A DNA stretch of 64,000 bases from Haliclona indistincta. Taxonomy: Eukaryota; Porifera; Demospongiae; Haplosclerida; Chalinidae. The stretch is taken from positions 12,753,152 to 12,817,151 of the forward strand of contig OZ024784.1 in NCBI GenBank assembly GCA_964017065.1, in the 5' to 3' direction. Below the pieces are notes generated by a model. The model was not told where the DNA came from. It did not search any database and saw only the letters and a list, made by a program, of their open reading frames with translations. Positions 47,697 to 61,300 of the stretch are shown here, one piece after another (positions within the stretch are counted from its first letter, which is position 1; every line of letters starts with the position of its first letter). A program made the translations under genes and the position numbers.

Positions 47697-50600
47697 ATGG
47701 AGAACATGTCTGAAGTGAGTGGGGATGAGTCTGTGTATCTACCGTTATTGTTTGATCCATAGGCAATGAATCAGCCCCAAGAGCCGTTGGGAGAGGCGAA
47801 TGTTTCAGCAGCAGAGAGCAAGGTGGGTGTAAAGACATTGACACCGAATGCATGCAGTGATGATCTTATCATGACCTCTTCAGAATAGACGCCGAAAAGA
47901 CAAGAAAAAGAGAAGAAAACAAAGGAAGCACAACACATCAGAAACTAAGGTTGACAACACAAAAGAGAAAGACAAAGAGACCGAGAATGCTGACAGTGAT
48001 ATTGAGATAGAGTGAGCTCACTCAGTTCGTATGGAGGTCATGTATGGTGCAATATTCTAGGTACGTAGCTGAACCAGCATGTGATCCTAGTGACCCAGCA
48101 TACAGGCACTTTCACAAGATTTTCGAGGCATTTAAGGTACTAGGAGACAGTTTGATATAATTATTATGCTGACCTTGCTCACTACGTTAATTATTGTAGC
48201 TAACAGAATCTGATAACAAAGCAGACGGACGAGAGTCTAACAGAAGAGGACAGGTAAGAGAGGGTGGGAGAGAGATGGTTTGTGGAGTAATGTATCTATT
48301 GTTTACAGTCTTCTAAGAAACCATCTAAACCTGGTGATGATGATTCTGATTCTGATGAAGAACAGGTACACATCGCAGCTAGTTATTTCTCTCACCTCCG
48401 TAATAAGTATTGTTAGTCCATTATTAATTATGCGCATTCATGCATGAAAGATGTGCCTAATAACAAACCTTTTTTCAGACAAAACCAAAATTAAGCGCTT
48501 GACTCATATTGCAGGAAAGTTTAGAGAAACAAAACTTTAGAATGACAAAATTCGTATTTTAATTTTGCTCCTGGTGCCTGGTTTACATACTAGTAATTAT
48601 GGCAAAATCCACCATTTTTTCTCTCACCAAAATTGAGACATGCAGTAGGCATGCATGATACATGTAGTCTAGTCATGTTATTATGTTGATAGTAACTGGT
48701 TATCATGTCTGGCGGTTAGTAGACTGACACACTCCAGTGATCTAATGGTTGATGATCTGTCATTACGATAACTTGCCCAATAATTATTAAATTATGTTCA
48801 TTACTGTGTACATTGTATTGGTTACCAATAGTATGCTTCACTGATCAAAACTTTTCGTCACTGTTAGCTTAGTGTCATTGGTAAACAAGGAAATAGAAGC
48901 ATTGTTGTATTTAGTGAAGTTGGTATTCCTTTAGGAAAAGAAAGAGGATCCCACTCAGACTGTCAGTAAGAAGAAGCTTCGTCGTCTCAACAGGATATCA
49001 GTTGCCCAGCTCAAGCAACTAGTGGAGAGACCTGATCTTGTAGAGATGCACGATGTGTCTGCTCATGATCCTAAAATGCTCGTTCAACTCAAGGCATGTC
49101 TTATGCAACATTACTAGAAGCAGTGTGTTGGAATGTTGCATTATTTGCTTTGTGATAGTATGCTTTTATCAACCCATCTATTATGTGCTATGATAATTAT
49201 TCTACTTATTTCTGCTGTAGTCTACTCGTAATTCTGTCCCAGTTCCTCGTCACTGGTGCTTCAAGCGTAAGTACTTGCAAGGCAAAAGAGGCATTGAAAA
49301 AATGGCGTTTGACCTTCCAGAGTTTATAAAGGTGATTTTAGACAAATGACAATACCTCACATTACCTAAGCAACAAGCACTAAATATGGTTTTGTATTTT
49401 ACATGTACCCATTGATTGAGAGACTTGTGTAGGAGTATGTTAACTAAGCGTGATTCCTGTGTGTTGTGTGGTTTGCCTATTAACAAGGCATCTGAAACAA
49501 TTACATTTTGATTGATTCACATTGTAATTGGCATGATATCTTGTTGTCCAGGCAACTGGTGTCATGGAGATGAGACAAGCACTCGAGGAAAAGGAGGATC
49601 AAAAATCGCTAAAACAGAAGACAAGAGAAAGAGTATGTATGACATTGCATACTGAATTATAATGGATTCTCTTATTCTACTTATTCTCTAGGTTCGACCA
49701 AAAATGGGAAAACTTACCATTGACTATCAGAAACTTCATGATGCATTCTTCAGATGGCAGACTAAACCACACATGCACATCCATGGTGACCTGTATTATG
49801 AGGTATGTGGGACTTGCCATTTCTCTGTGTGCATAGTGGAGTTTGGTTTAGGGCAAAGAGTTTGAAACACGTCTCAGGAACAAGAAGCCCGGTGACCTAT
49901 CTGATGCACTGAGAATGGCTCTTGGAATGCCTGTTGGACCTGTAAGATTCACTGATGTGTTGGGTGGTTTTCAAAATATTGTTGTGAACAGGGTAAGCAG
50001 AAGTTTCCTCCACCATGGATAATAGCAATGCAGCGCTATGGTCCACCTCCCTCGTATCCTAATCTTAAAGTGCCTGGTCTCAATGCCCCTATACCTGAGG
50101 TGAGAGCTGGCTATTCATTGAAGTTTCACTAAATGCTATAATGGAATCTAGGGATGCTCATTTGGGTATTTTGTTGGTGGTTGGGGCAAGCCTCCAGTTG
50201 ATGAGATCGGTCGACCACTGTATGGTGATGTGTTTGGTGTGGATCACAGCAACCAAGGAGTCAAAGGAGATGAATATATTGATGAAACTGTCTGGGGAGA
50301 ACTGGATAGTGAGGAAGAAGAGGAGGAAGAAGAAGAGGAAGAGGTGACCAGTAGAGCGCTGTAGCTTAGCTATCATCATTGTACCGTAGGAGGAGCAAGA
50401 GGATGAGGGAGATAAAGCTGATGATATACAGACTGGTACCATGACTCCAATGGAAGGGTGAGTCACTGTGATGACTGATTGCATACTCCTCTTGTCACCA
50501 TCTCTACCAGGCTGACCACTCCCAGTGGATTAACATCAATACCAGCTGGTCTTGAGACTCCAGAAATGATTCAGTTGAGAAAGAAGAAGATTGAGGAAGC

Positions 50601-51575
50601 CATGGAGCAAGGGTGAGAGTTAGCCTACTGACTGTGCTGTTAGTTGTGATGGTGTTGTAGTGGAGAGACTCCAGTGCTATATCAGGTGCTACCAGAGAAG
50701 TCATCAGTAGTGGGTGGTTCTATGATGGGATCGTCACACGTGTACGACATGGCATCGGTGAGTGAACATTGGACGTATGTTATATCTAGCACACAATCTG
50801 GTCTTAATGTAGGCTCTGCCCGGAATGACATTGAGAAAGGTGAGTGCATGCACAGTTCACTGAAGTATGATTGTGTGTACATGAATCACTTATCAATGCT
50901 GTAATGAGAATGTAGTATGTTATTTTGCTGCTATAAAACTTGCTATGTTGTATGATGTTATATGATACAGTCATCCGGTGGGTTGTCTGAAGGAGTTGAG
51001 GTATCCCTGGATCCAAGTGAGCTTGAGCTAGACGCCTCTACTGTCACTCAGAAGTAAGTCTCTAAGCTGGCATGGTCGAGTGAACTGTACCTTCTTTAGG
51101 TATGAAGAGCGATTGAAGGAACAGCAGAGCCACTTACAGAAGGAAGACCTCAGTGACATGGTTGCTGAGCATGCTGCACGACAAAAGGTACTAGTAGCAT
51201 GTTTGCATTTTTGTGTGTCGAATATGAGATTTGTGGGTATACTTCAAAGTATTTTGTCCAGTGTGTTATGACATGTGCAACAGGTGTTGTGATTCTGTGG
51301 TATTGTATGTCAAGAGCCCTAGCAACAATTATGATGCTAGTACACATACCAACCTTGTGTACTTGTCCATGATAACATACATTAGGTTACTAAATAGCAA
51401 CTAAAAACCTGTCTCATATAACATCATGCCCTGTGCAAGAATGAGCTAGGGTTTACCAGCTGGACTTCATTATATTTTTGTTTACTTACAGCACAAGCGT
51501 AAGAAGGCAGCTGATGCCTCCAGTAGTGGCAGTAGCAGTAAACCAACAAAGAAACTGAAAGAATTCAAATTCTGA
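47697..51575 (+). CDS. SF3B2: Splicing factor 3B subunit 2
   Basis: SF3B2 (SAP145) is a U2 snRNP protein that holds SF3B4 and helps fix the branch site. The start MENMSE at 47697 splices to AMNQPQEPLGEANVSAAESK, a lysine-rich stretch, and then the conserved core. The core blocks are PSDPAYRHFHKIFEAFKLTE, KKKLRRLNRISVAQLKQLVE, RNSVPVPRHWCFKRKYLQGK and RGIEKMAFDLPEFIKATGVM. Next are KMGKLTIDYQKLHDAFFRWQ, the PSP domain with PGDLSDALRMALGMPVGPGK and KFPPPWIIAMQRYGPPPSYP, and the run from YFVGGWGKPPVDEIGRPLYG. It ends KPTKKLKEFKF. About 15 exons. Compared with the roughly 900-residue human protein it lacks the amino-terminal SAP domain and proline-rich region, being little more than half as long. 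Confidence 0.95.
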
Positions 51576-51727
51576 GACCATTCTGTACTCACACTAATCT
51601 TTCCAACCTCACATACCTTTGTACAATGCTGAGATTCTTTGTACATACGACACATAATAATTTGTTGTCCAAGTATAAAAATTGAATGTCAAACCACAAA
51701 CATTATAAATGCAGTTTCCCTGTGAAA

Positions 51728-54590
51728 TTATGTTGTCATGATGGAGGAAAGAAAAGTGTCAATGGGTGGAAGGAGGCTCCAATTGTTGGTAGCTATCCAG
51801 ACTGTTGTGTTGTGCTCTTCAATGGAGAATTTGAGCAGCACGTGGAACAGCGGTGGCAAGAAGATCAGCACCTTCACCTCATCTGCAGACAAGGAATAGT
51901 AAAGAGCAAAGATTTTTTAGACTGTTCTTTACCTTGGCTCTGTTCTACAATAAGTGGTTTCATGGTGCGTTGAATGAACTGCTGTATAATGGTTCTTCCA
52001 GCTGGTAGCTTCATCACTGACAACGCTCCTTGTGCTGCACCACCAGGTTGTATACTATTAGCAATAACACATACACCATGCGAATCACAGCAAGGTGATA
52101 ACATTACCTGTTCTGTTGGTTTAGACTGATGTGTTCCCACAGTGCTTGGTAGAGATGGGAGAGAGATACCTGAAGACGCAACACATAATGGATGGTTGTG
52201 GCGGATCATTGTACCAGCAACAACACATGTTAGATACTACCAACCCACATACCAACACACTCACTTCTTTGCCAACTGGTGGAGGATGAAAGAAGTCTTG
52301 AAATGTCATTCCCATTGTATTCAAGTTAGACGAGTAAGTGTGACCATTCTCATCAGTAAACACAGCCCTATAGATCGAGACTACTACACGTGTGCATTCA
52401 CAGTATTATCTTTACCTGATGTTAAATGTTGCTGATAATGGTTTGATCGGGACCACACTGAGCTGTTCAGATACTAAAAAGAATTTTGGAAATGTAAATT
52501 TGTTGCCATAACCGTACTAACAAATTTCGCCACATTACGCAAAAATTGCTTCAAAGAAAACAACAAAAATTTCTACTTTTACAGGCCCACCTTCCTCTCC
52601 AGCAAATAAACATGGAATATACACATCTGCATAATGAAGAAAAAGGTAAATAACATAATCACTGATAATCAACAAACGTACTAGGAGAGGTTTGGTATGG
52701 TCCTGTGGTAGTGAGTTGGAGTACAACAGCAAACACCTTATCAGAAACACTACCACGTGACTGGAGAAGAGTGACACACAATATTCACGAGAATAGGTAC
52801 ACAGTTTTCTTACTAGTGACAGTTTACAAGGCACCATTATTGTAAACAGTTCTTCCCTGTCCTTTAGCCACTGAAGGTATAAATCTATATCCTCTGAAAA
52901 ATGAAGCGCAACAGTAAAAAATTGACATTCTGATGAAACTATATTACACTAACCATCATTGCTATCGCTAAATTGAAATACGGAATCTTTTTGTAAACCG
53001 CTTTGCATGTCAACAGGTAACCTGAGAAGAATATTACAATTATAGCTATAGTAAGAGGTTGACAATTATACCTGTGCATGTTGATCACACCAGTATTGAG
53101 CTGTGTGATGGGTGACTGTACAGGATGGACATCACTAGAGATGCGAGCTGAGAGAACACACAGCATGGTCTGATACAATGTAATTCCATCTAGTACCTTC
53201 AATGGTCTGAGTGAGGTCATACGTTCCACTGCTCTCGCTCAGTAACAGAGTAAGCTATGTTGACGGTACAACTACTATAGTACGCAACTAGCACAAGGTA
53301 CCTTTTGACCAGATACGTTAAGCAGCATCTGTAGATAGAACCTTGCCCTGTCTCTGATGTCTAGAGGAGTCAAATGGCTGTATATTTACATTATTTACGA
53401 TACATACCAATATCCTGATAGTCGGTTGATATGGTCAACAGCAAGTCTGACAAATCTGGAGAAAATATGAAACAAGTGTTGTGTAATTCTCACACACCTC
53501 TGGAGATTCCATTGGTACAGTGTGCCCTCATTAGAGAGAAACACACTCCAAGAAGAGCATTCCCAACAGACCACACCCCTTCACTACACAGTGAACTACT
53601 CCTCACTAAGCCCTGCAATATCTTCATTGGTAGCTAAAAAGAAAATGATACACACAGCTGCAATTCGTGTATTTCACACACGCATAGGCACTGGCTAAAA
53701 TTTTGCTAAAAATAGATCCACAAAATGTTGCCGCAATTTGCAACATGAATATTTATATTTTCTGTTGCTGACCTCAGGGTTGACCTCATGTCTAGCAGCT
53801 GCTTCCAATAAAGCAAGAAAATGGAGAATATGAGAGTGTACCAAGGACACCTCCTGTGAGCTGAGCCACTGACACAACTGATAGTACGTGGTTAATGACA
53901 GGGTACTAGTACCAGAAATCATGGACAGAATAAAACACAAAGTGCAAGTCTAACCTGGTTTCATCTTCACTCTCAATGGACGCCAGCAGATTGATGATAA
54001 AGGGAGTGAAGTGAGGTTGACTAGCGACTGTGTCCACCATCACTCTGTGTATGATAAACCAGTTACATCATTAACCTATTCTGACTTAGCAACAATGAAC
54101 CTCTGGATATCACCTCGCATAGAATTTTTGTATGTTTGATAAAGTTCAACTAGAAAATGACAAAGGAGTCTAGCAGATGAGCCAGTGACACCGTACAACA
54201 CAGGTTTCTGTATAGCAGTCAACATGGTACGTAACACTGACAGACCCGACTCTGGAGAAGAGAAAGAAAGGACATGAAAGAGAAGGGGAACTCGCTGAGA
54301 AGATATTATAGCGATTACCGTCTCCATTAGCAACTTTTTGAGAGTACTTCATTACAAGGAGTCTCAATTTTAGCCAAACAGCTTCTACAACATGATATAG
54401 TTTATTTTATGATTGAATGTTAGCAAAGGACTGGATCACCTGTGCTGTCAAACACTGAGGGCAGCAATGGAGAGTAGTCAAACTGATCATAGAGAAGTGG
54501 CTCCGGTAAAGCTTTTCCTGAAGGCTGTATAATTCGACGCGTCATGCATACAAGTACACACACACACACACACGCACACGCGCACACACA

Positions 54591-54621
<31 letters not shown>

Positions 54622-57600
54622 CACCTCAAGCTGTGCGAGCCACTGCAGAGCAATTGCACGTTGATGGAGTGGAATAGTCGAGTTACAACACATCACTACC
54701 AACCTAAGCATTAATATAACTCAAGCTGCTGTAGTATGAATCCGCTAACCTGTTGATCAATCCATCTTCGTCTCTTTCACCACAGATTTCTTCACCAAAT
54801 AGGATCTATTAGACACAATTAACAGACTATTATCATTGCACAATCATACAATCACACCTTGAGTAACAATACAAGATGAAACAGCTGGAAATCAAAAGAT
54901 GAAGAATAGCGTAACATCAAACCCTTCAACATCTGAAAAAACAAGAGAAAATCAAAGAAATGTGATCAAATGTACAGCTAACCGTTGGAGCTAGTCCACT
55001 CCTCTGTAGACATGTCACCAGCTGAAAGAAAAAAGTAAGTTGAGGCATGATAGGACATAAAAAACATGTTGCGACATAACAAATAGATGAATTCCACAGC
55101 ACAAACATCCCTCTGTGTGCAGTCTATCTGGGTCTCAGCTCATGTACTATGTGCATCTTACCTGAAGTACAATTTGTACTGTCCCAGAAGGAGTAAACAA
55201 ATGGGTGTGGTCTACCAAGAAAGCCACTCCTTTCTTCACTTCTGATAAGTCTTTGTTGCTGCTTAGCTTACCAGTCCAGCCACTGGATTGCTGAGGAAGA
55301 AAATTAAAAGCTATGTTTAAAATAATAAACTCAATTTTTTGCTGCAAGTGCTATACATCTAAAATGCTTTTTGACAATAAAAATTATGATCAATGTATTG
55401 TATCTGTAGACTTTGCAGTGTACTACTATTACAGATAATCTGCCACTCATTAAATTCAAACACACAAAATGTATAATTATTCTACAGTTACATTAATATC
55501 ACTTACCTTTATTGTCAAGTGTTTGGCTACTTCCCTAAAGTCTGTTGAGGGCTTGAAAGGCTGTCATAAGAATAAAGAACAGTACAATGTGTACCATATT
55601 GAACTAACTGTGAGTTTATCAGCAAAGGACAGCAGATCACTCATTGAGGTGGTGTAGTCATCTGATGACAGTGGACTACAGGTAGCATACATGATTATTA
55701 TTGAATTCGATAATTACTAGAGCCGCACCTGTCAGGAGAGTCTTGTAGCGCTATTTTATCAATTGAGTTAGCAAACACAACAGCAAACAGTGCCTTAGAG
55801 ATAGAAGAAAGGTAGTATGATAGAGGTAGTAGGATAGAGAGAGGAAAGGTAGTAGGATAGAGAGAATAAAGGTAGTATGATAGAGAGAGAGGAAAAGGTA
55901 GTAGGATAGAGAGAATAAAGGTAGTAGGATAGAGAGAGGAAAGGTAGTAGGATAGAGAGAGGAAAGGTAGTAGGATAGAGAGAGGAAGGTAGTAGGATAG
56001 AGAGAGCAAAAGATAGTATGATAGAGAGAGGAAAAGGTAGTAGGATAGAGAGGAAAGGGTAGTAGGATAGAGAGAGGAAAGGCAGTAGGATAGAGAGAGG
56101 AAAGGTAGTAGGATAGAGAGAGGAAAGGTAGTAGGATAGAGAGAGGAAAGGTAGTAGGATAGAGAGAGGAAAGGTAGTAGGATAGAGAGAGGAAAGGTAG
56201 TAGGATAGAGAGAGGAAAGGTAGTAGGATAGAGAGAAGAAAAGGTAGTAGGATAGAGAGAGGAAAATAGAAAGAAATACTGGTAATAATTATGGAGTATA
56301 ATTTAAGAAAAAGTTTTATTAAGGTGGCGGTACCTGTGTTCTCATTAATTATTCATAAGTTAGCAACAACAAAGACTGTGTCAAGATAAAACACACTACA
56401 ATGGTGTAAAGACAAGTAATAGAGACGCCAGATACTGTACTTCTGCTAGAGCTAAGCTCTGACGCAAAGCAGTTTGGTGGCAGCAACCAAAACACACATG
56501 AAGTTCTGTTTAGCTTCTAGCCAGGAATCTGCACCTGTATTACTATTTACTTCAAGATGGGCCAACCTACCTAAGGATAAGTAAATTTGCAGGTGCAGAC
56601 GAAGCGTTTTGTTGACCCACACTGAACATAGCTGTTTTATGCACCAACAAACATGGGTATCACTGCAAAATCAGCCATGATTTTGGATGTCAAAGTGTTT
56701 TTCTTACCAGAAAAATCAGAAAATCAGAAAATGTAAATGCAGAAAAATCTTCAGCACCTAGAAATGGTTTATAAGAGTTGAATTTTAGCTGGTAACCTTT
56801 GCTGCACGGTTAGCCAGGAGAGATATTTGAGAAAAATGTGTATCCGTACGATGTCTGGTGTAGAATATTGTGCAACATTTCAAGCTGCATTATACATTGA
56901 GACACACTCGATGATGCATCAGAGCGAGTTTCACGCTGCTAGCGTTGCTCTGTCACGAGATGCAGATAAAAGAAAGACACTCATTAATATTTGTAGCACT
57001 GGTATACCGCCACCTTAAAAGTAAAGTGCCCATTATGTACCATGTAGTGCTGGTGAATAAATGAATTCTCCGCTTGACTCATAGCATAGAAGTGACCAAC
57101 CTTACCAGTCAATAGTCCCTACATAAAGAGTTGTATAACAAACACAGGCGCACAACAGTGATAGCACAAAGAAAGATGGTTTCCCAAACATAAGAAGAGT
57201 TGAAAGCTCCATGTGCACTTACTGGCCAGCAGATCTCTAGCTCTCTCAGACAGTCGCACGCTATAGCTCGCAGTAATCTATTGGGCTCTGTCTTTATCTG
57301 AGTAAAATTAACAGAAAGAGAAGCCAGTCATGTGAGTGAAAGTGAATGTTGATTAGTATAACCTTTTCAATAATAACCAATAGTAGAGACACAAAGCTGG
57401 TAAAATGAGAATATACATGTTCCTATAGTAATGGAGTAGGAAAGTTACTTACACTAAACTGATTGTGTATAACAGACTTACCAGCATGTCTTCCCTCTCT
57501 ATCAGTAGATCAGTCATGGTCACAAGAATCTGCACAATGAACGTGACAAACAGAGTCTCATCAACCCGTGTGTGTGTCCCATTCAGCGTACACAGTGTTC

Positions 57601-58226
57601 ACACACAGCTAGTGAGTCGCTGACCTGTGTCACTAGCAGTGGATCAGTACTACTGTGCCTATGTTGCTCGAACATGCTCTTCAGTGTTGTCAGCACCAGC
57701 TCTAGCCTGTGATACAGTTGCATAGTACTGACAGCATTGCAAATAATATACACAATATAATTATGATGCACTTATGAAAGTGAGATTCATGTGATTGTTA
57801 GTTTACTGAGCATTTGAGTCTATAGAATCAAGCTATACATAAACTCCTATAAAGGATATGTGGAGTGAAACCTCACTAAGCAATCCAGCTGTAAGGGAAT
57901 CCCTGAAGCTACTCTTACCGGCTGTGATGATCGATGAGGAAGGAGGCATACTCCTGGAATGTGCTCAACACAGACAGTTGTATTGTCACGCTCTTCACGT
58001 CAGCACTCAGCACCTGCAGTATGCAAACAGCTCTCTTGCTAAACAAACCACACCCACAAGCACACTGCAGAGCTGGAGCTCTAGCCTCTTCTCGCTATTA
58101 GACAAACACAATCTTTGCACGTGGCTATACCTGTACTAGTTCATGAACGAGTGTTTCCACGTCAGTATTGTGGCTGGATAGAAACTCAGCAGGCGCCAAA
58201 CGAAATTCTAGCCACACTGGATCCAT
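51728..58226 (-). CDS. AP5B1: AP-5 complex subunit beta-1
   Basis: Beta-type subunit of the AP-5 adaptor that works with spatacsin and spastizin in retrieval from late endosomes. The start at 58226 reads MDPVWLEFRLAPAEFLSS, close to the DAWAQRLGAFRASPSAFM-type start of the vertebrate protein. Many short exons follow, with HQRAIALQWLAQLE, SVVMCCNSTIPL, GVTGSSARLLCHFLVELYQT, HFTPFIINLLASIE, LAVDHINRLSGY and DIRDRARFYLQMLLNVSGQK (the RDHARLYY block). The carboxy-terminal part has TMGMTFQDFFHPPPVGKEV and ends VKVLIFLPPLFHVLLKF then TNNWSLLPPIDTFLSSIMTT before TAA. Overall similarity is modest, as usual for this subunit, but order and both ends agree. One intron holds a minisatellite and a MITE. 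About 120 bp from the SF3B2 end, convergent. Confidence 0.83.
54553..54625. repeat. (CA/TG)n microsatellite at a splice donor
   Basis: About 70 bases of CA repeat with CG interruptions. On the minus strand it is GTGTGTG starting directly after the AP5B1 exon that ends WLAQLE (54626 upward), so the donor is the first GT of the repeat. The next exon (PSGKALPEPLLYDQFDYSPL) begins at 54523 after a normal TATACAG acceptor. Confidence 0.92.
55800..56268. repeat. 23-bp minisatellite, about 20 copies
   Basis: Purine-rich units of the form GGAAAGGTAGTAGGATAGAG followed by AGA repeat head to tail, with irregular units of 21-26 bases in the first third and nearly identical 23-base units in the second half. 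It lies in an AP5B1 intron. The open frames it creates on both strands are artefacts. Confidence 0.95.
56319..57018. mobile_element. TTAA-flanked MITE
   Basis: TTAA followed by GGTGGCGGTA at 56319-56332 is mirrored by TACCGCCACC then TTAA at 57005-57018, giving a 700-bp element with 10-bp inverted repeats and TTAA target duplications. TTAA targeting is characteristic of piggyBac and Kolobok elements. No transposase is encoded; the small frame at 56827-57018 resembles nothing known. It sits in an AP5B1 intron next to the minisatellite. Confidence 0.75.
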
Positions 58227-58391
58227 TGTCACGTGGGTGGGGCCGAGGTAATCAAAAAAATTTTGCAAGGTTATTTTAAAAAATATTCAAGTGAGATGTA
58301 GTTGATGTGAATAATAATGAATAAATAAAACTGTTTGAATAATGAATATACATGATACAGTTATACACAAGGTTTGAAGCAGAGTCACACT

Positions 58392-61300
58392 TCAGTCGCT
58401 GTCTTGCATATTGCTTGTTTCAATCCTTTGTCTACTGCATGAGAGGCAGAGCAAGTGATCTCCAATAGGATAGCACTTTTGATCATCACTGTCATGGTTT
58501 AGATGCCTGCCACAATCCTAATGAATGATAAATAGCAGTATTTAGACCACTACTGCATGAGCAGTGGTGTATCCCACCTCACACTTGTAGCACTCAACAT
58601 GGAAGCACATGTCTAGTGCTATTACCTTTCTTGTTACCTTCTCTCCCTGCAATGTTGCAACAGATTATGTCAAGTCTGGTGCATGCTTATAATGTCATTA
58701 TGTCAAGTCTAATGTATTCACTAGCTGCTCCTATAATAATGGTTAACAGAATCTCCTGATGTCAACAAGCTCATAAAGAGCTATAGTGACAGGTAAATAA
58801 TAACCAGCTAACAACATTGTAGCTGTGGTTCCTTTTCCTGTTTATGTACACATAGTAAATGGTGTCCAAGCCAACTGGCATCGTACAATAACAACTCAAT
58901 GTGCTGCAGTTGCCAAGTGCAAGGCATAAAGAATATGGCTTCAAAGATACAGTATACATCATAGAATTACATGAACAGGATACACTACTAGTTGTGATGT
59001 ACTAGTAGTGTACAGATGCGCAATACCAAAGTAAGGAGTAGTCGAGACTTACTGGCAATGGTGTAATTGGTTCCTGACATGCTGAGCATATTGGAGCATA
59101 AGTCCTGTGGTGCAATAAAACTAAATAATACAAGTGGGAATGCGAATGATTCTTATTATTGTGTCGTTAAAGTAAAGCAAACAATTTAAAACTAATCGAT
59201 AACAATTATACTTCACTGCAAGTAAGAGATTGCCTACTTGTGAAAATCAAGTTCACAGTATATTTTCTTATTGTAGTCAGTAGCAAATGGAATCCCATCA
59301 AGACACTTCCCACATACACAACATCTGAAGCAGACAGCATGGTACGAGTAGCCTAGTGCTCGCAAGACCTGCACACAACAAGCACACATGCATGGTCTGT
59401 TAGAGCATGTGAGATGAGCAATATAGTATGTAACACAACTACATTATCAAAACTGGCTAATCTACATTATGGAAATGGACAGCATAACTGTGGGGCTTAT
59501 GAACACAAATTTGTCTCTTATATAAACTATTGAGCCACAAAGTATCTGGGAGAGGTATGTGTGAGCTACTATATAGGTTAGGTATAGACATGAAGGAGAG
59601 ACAAGCTAGCTCATAATCGGACGAAATTGACATAGCAAATTAGAACTCGCTCAAATAGTTCTCATGGTTTAAGCAATAGAGTGCAGTACCTTGTCCTTGA
59701 TTACTTGCTTGCAACAGTAACAGTGATCCAAGGTCAACTGAATCAGAGTAAAACATCACATACAAAACAACTAGTTGCTACTCACCAGGTAGTCTTTTTC
59801 ACAAAGAATGTTTCCTTTAATGACATAAAAACTGCCTCCACACAAGCGTTTACCTGCATTGAGATAAACTTGTGTCATGTAATACTCACTCTTCCCACAG
59901 CTGGGCTAATAGTGTCACAAGAAACTCAAGTAGAGCTTGTGGTCACAGCCCATTGATGGAAATTTGTTAGGACAAATGAGACACAGCACGGACTAATGAA
60001 TCATAATTGGTGATATGGTTTCTATACTATCCAATGATGTCTTAGGTGTTCCTATAGTAACGTACAAGAACTGCTCATGCACCCTATTAACTATTATGGA
60101 ACAGGCGATACAACCCAGCCCAGCAAACATGGACTTGTGTGAATAAATATAAGTTTGCAACACTATGTCTAAACTAACTGTGACTAAAGAATGTCCCACT
60201 ATTACTGTTAGTGTGACTCACTGCATCTCATGCACTTGAAACAACTGTTATGGTAGACTTGATCCAGTGCAACACAGCCACTCTCTGTCCCTTCCACTGG
60301 CTTGAAGCATAGCCCACAATCACCTAAAGACAATACAAACAAACTATAAGGATGTGTAGTTCATATAAAGTCACTTGGGCTGTCTGCCAAGCTTTATGAA
60401 GCCAATACAGATGTTGTAAGGTGGTGTTAGAGCAGAACATGTACTTTACCACAATCTGCTAACAAGATCACCAGGTGGTCGGTCACCTACAACCATACTA
60501 CAGCACAGATCCCCTTACTATAGGAGACTCCATGCCTCCACTCTCAGGTTCTGTTCCTATGAACTTGTCATGGAAGATAAAAATTCCAGTGTCTCCCACA
60601 GGGACAGAAGGAGTGGATCGTAATCTCATTACATACTCCTAATGTGTATCAAACAGCTCTTATGGAATTCAGGCTATTGCTAAATAATTCCACAATCCTG
60701 ACATAAAGATACTGATACAACACTTTTCCTGCTTACAGTTCATCCTGAAACATAAACCAACATTTCAGTGCACAAGATGCAACACACACACACACACAAG
60801 AACTGTGTGTTTGTCAAAAAAACTTTAGACTTTAATAGAACATTCCCTAAACGCATGGATTTGAAACAGAAACTGTGTCCCAGTGCTTTGAGCTGTATAC
60901 AGCAGCATGTTGCACTGTTTACAATTCTCGACCAAAAGAAAGACAAACAGTCGGAACATGTACATGCAGCAATTACCATTTGAAACATAATAAGGAAGGT
61001 GGATTGAGTAAACCTAGCTATAATACAGAACTAGTAAACACAGCAAGAACAGTATAGGCATAAGGAACATCTGTGTTTGTGCAACAGACAGAAACTGTAG
61101 GAGGATGCAATAACAAGGTTGATACACATTATCCAAAAACCACTGTGCAATTTGTACTGCAGTGCACAGGTTACCATGATTAAAAACAGCAGCTGCATGT
61201 GAGGGTGCTGATATTCAGTGTTTGTTCTGAGGTGATAATCAATGAACATGGCTCTAATCACTGGTATCACAATTCACACTTTAGCACCTGTTGTAGACAT

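Noticed and set aside
55698..56009. 103-residue frame rich in leucine, serine and tyrosine
   Set aside because: It is the translation of the 23-bp minisatellite, whose unit length keeps a frame open by chance.
60712..60740. Possible 8-base microexon (GATGAACT) in the LIM gene
   Set aside because: Joined to the preceding phase it would create a TGA stop; left unresolved.
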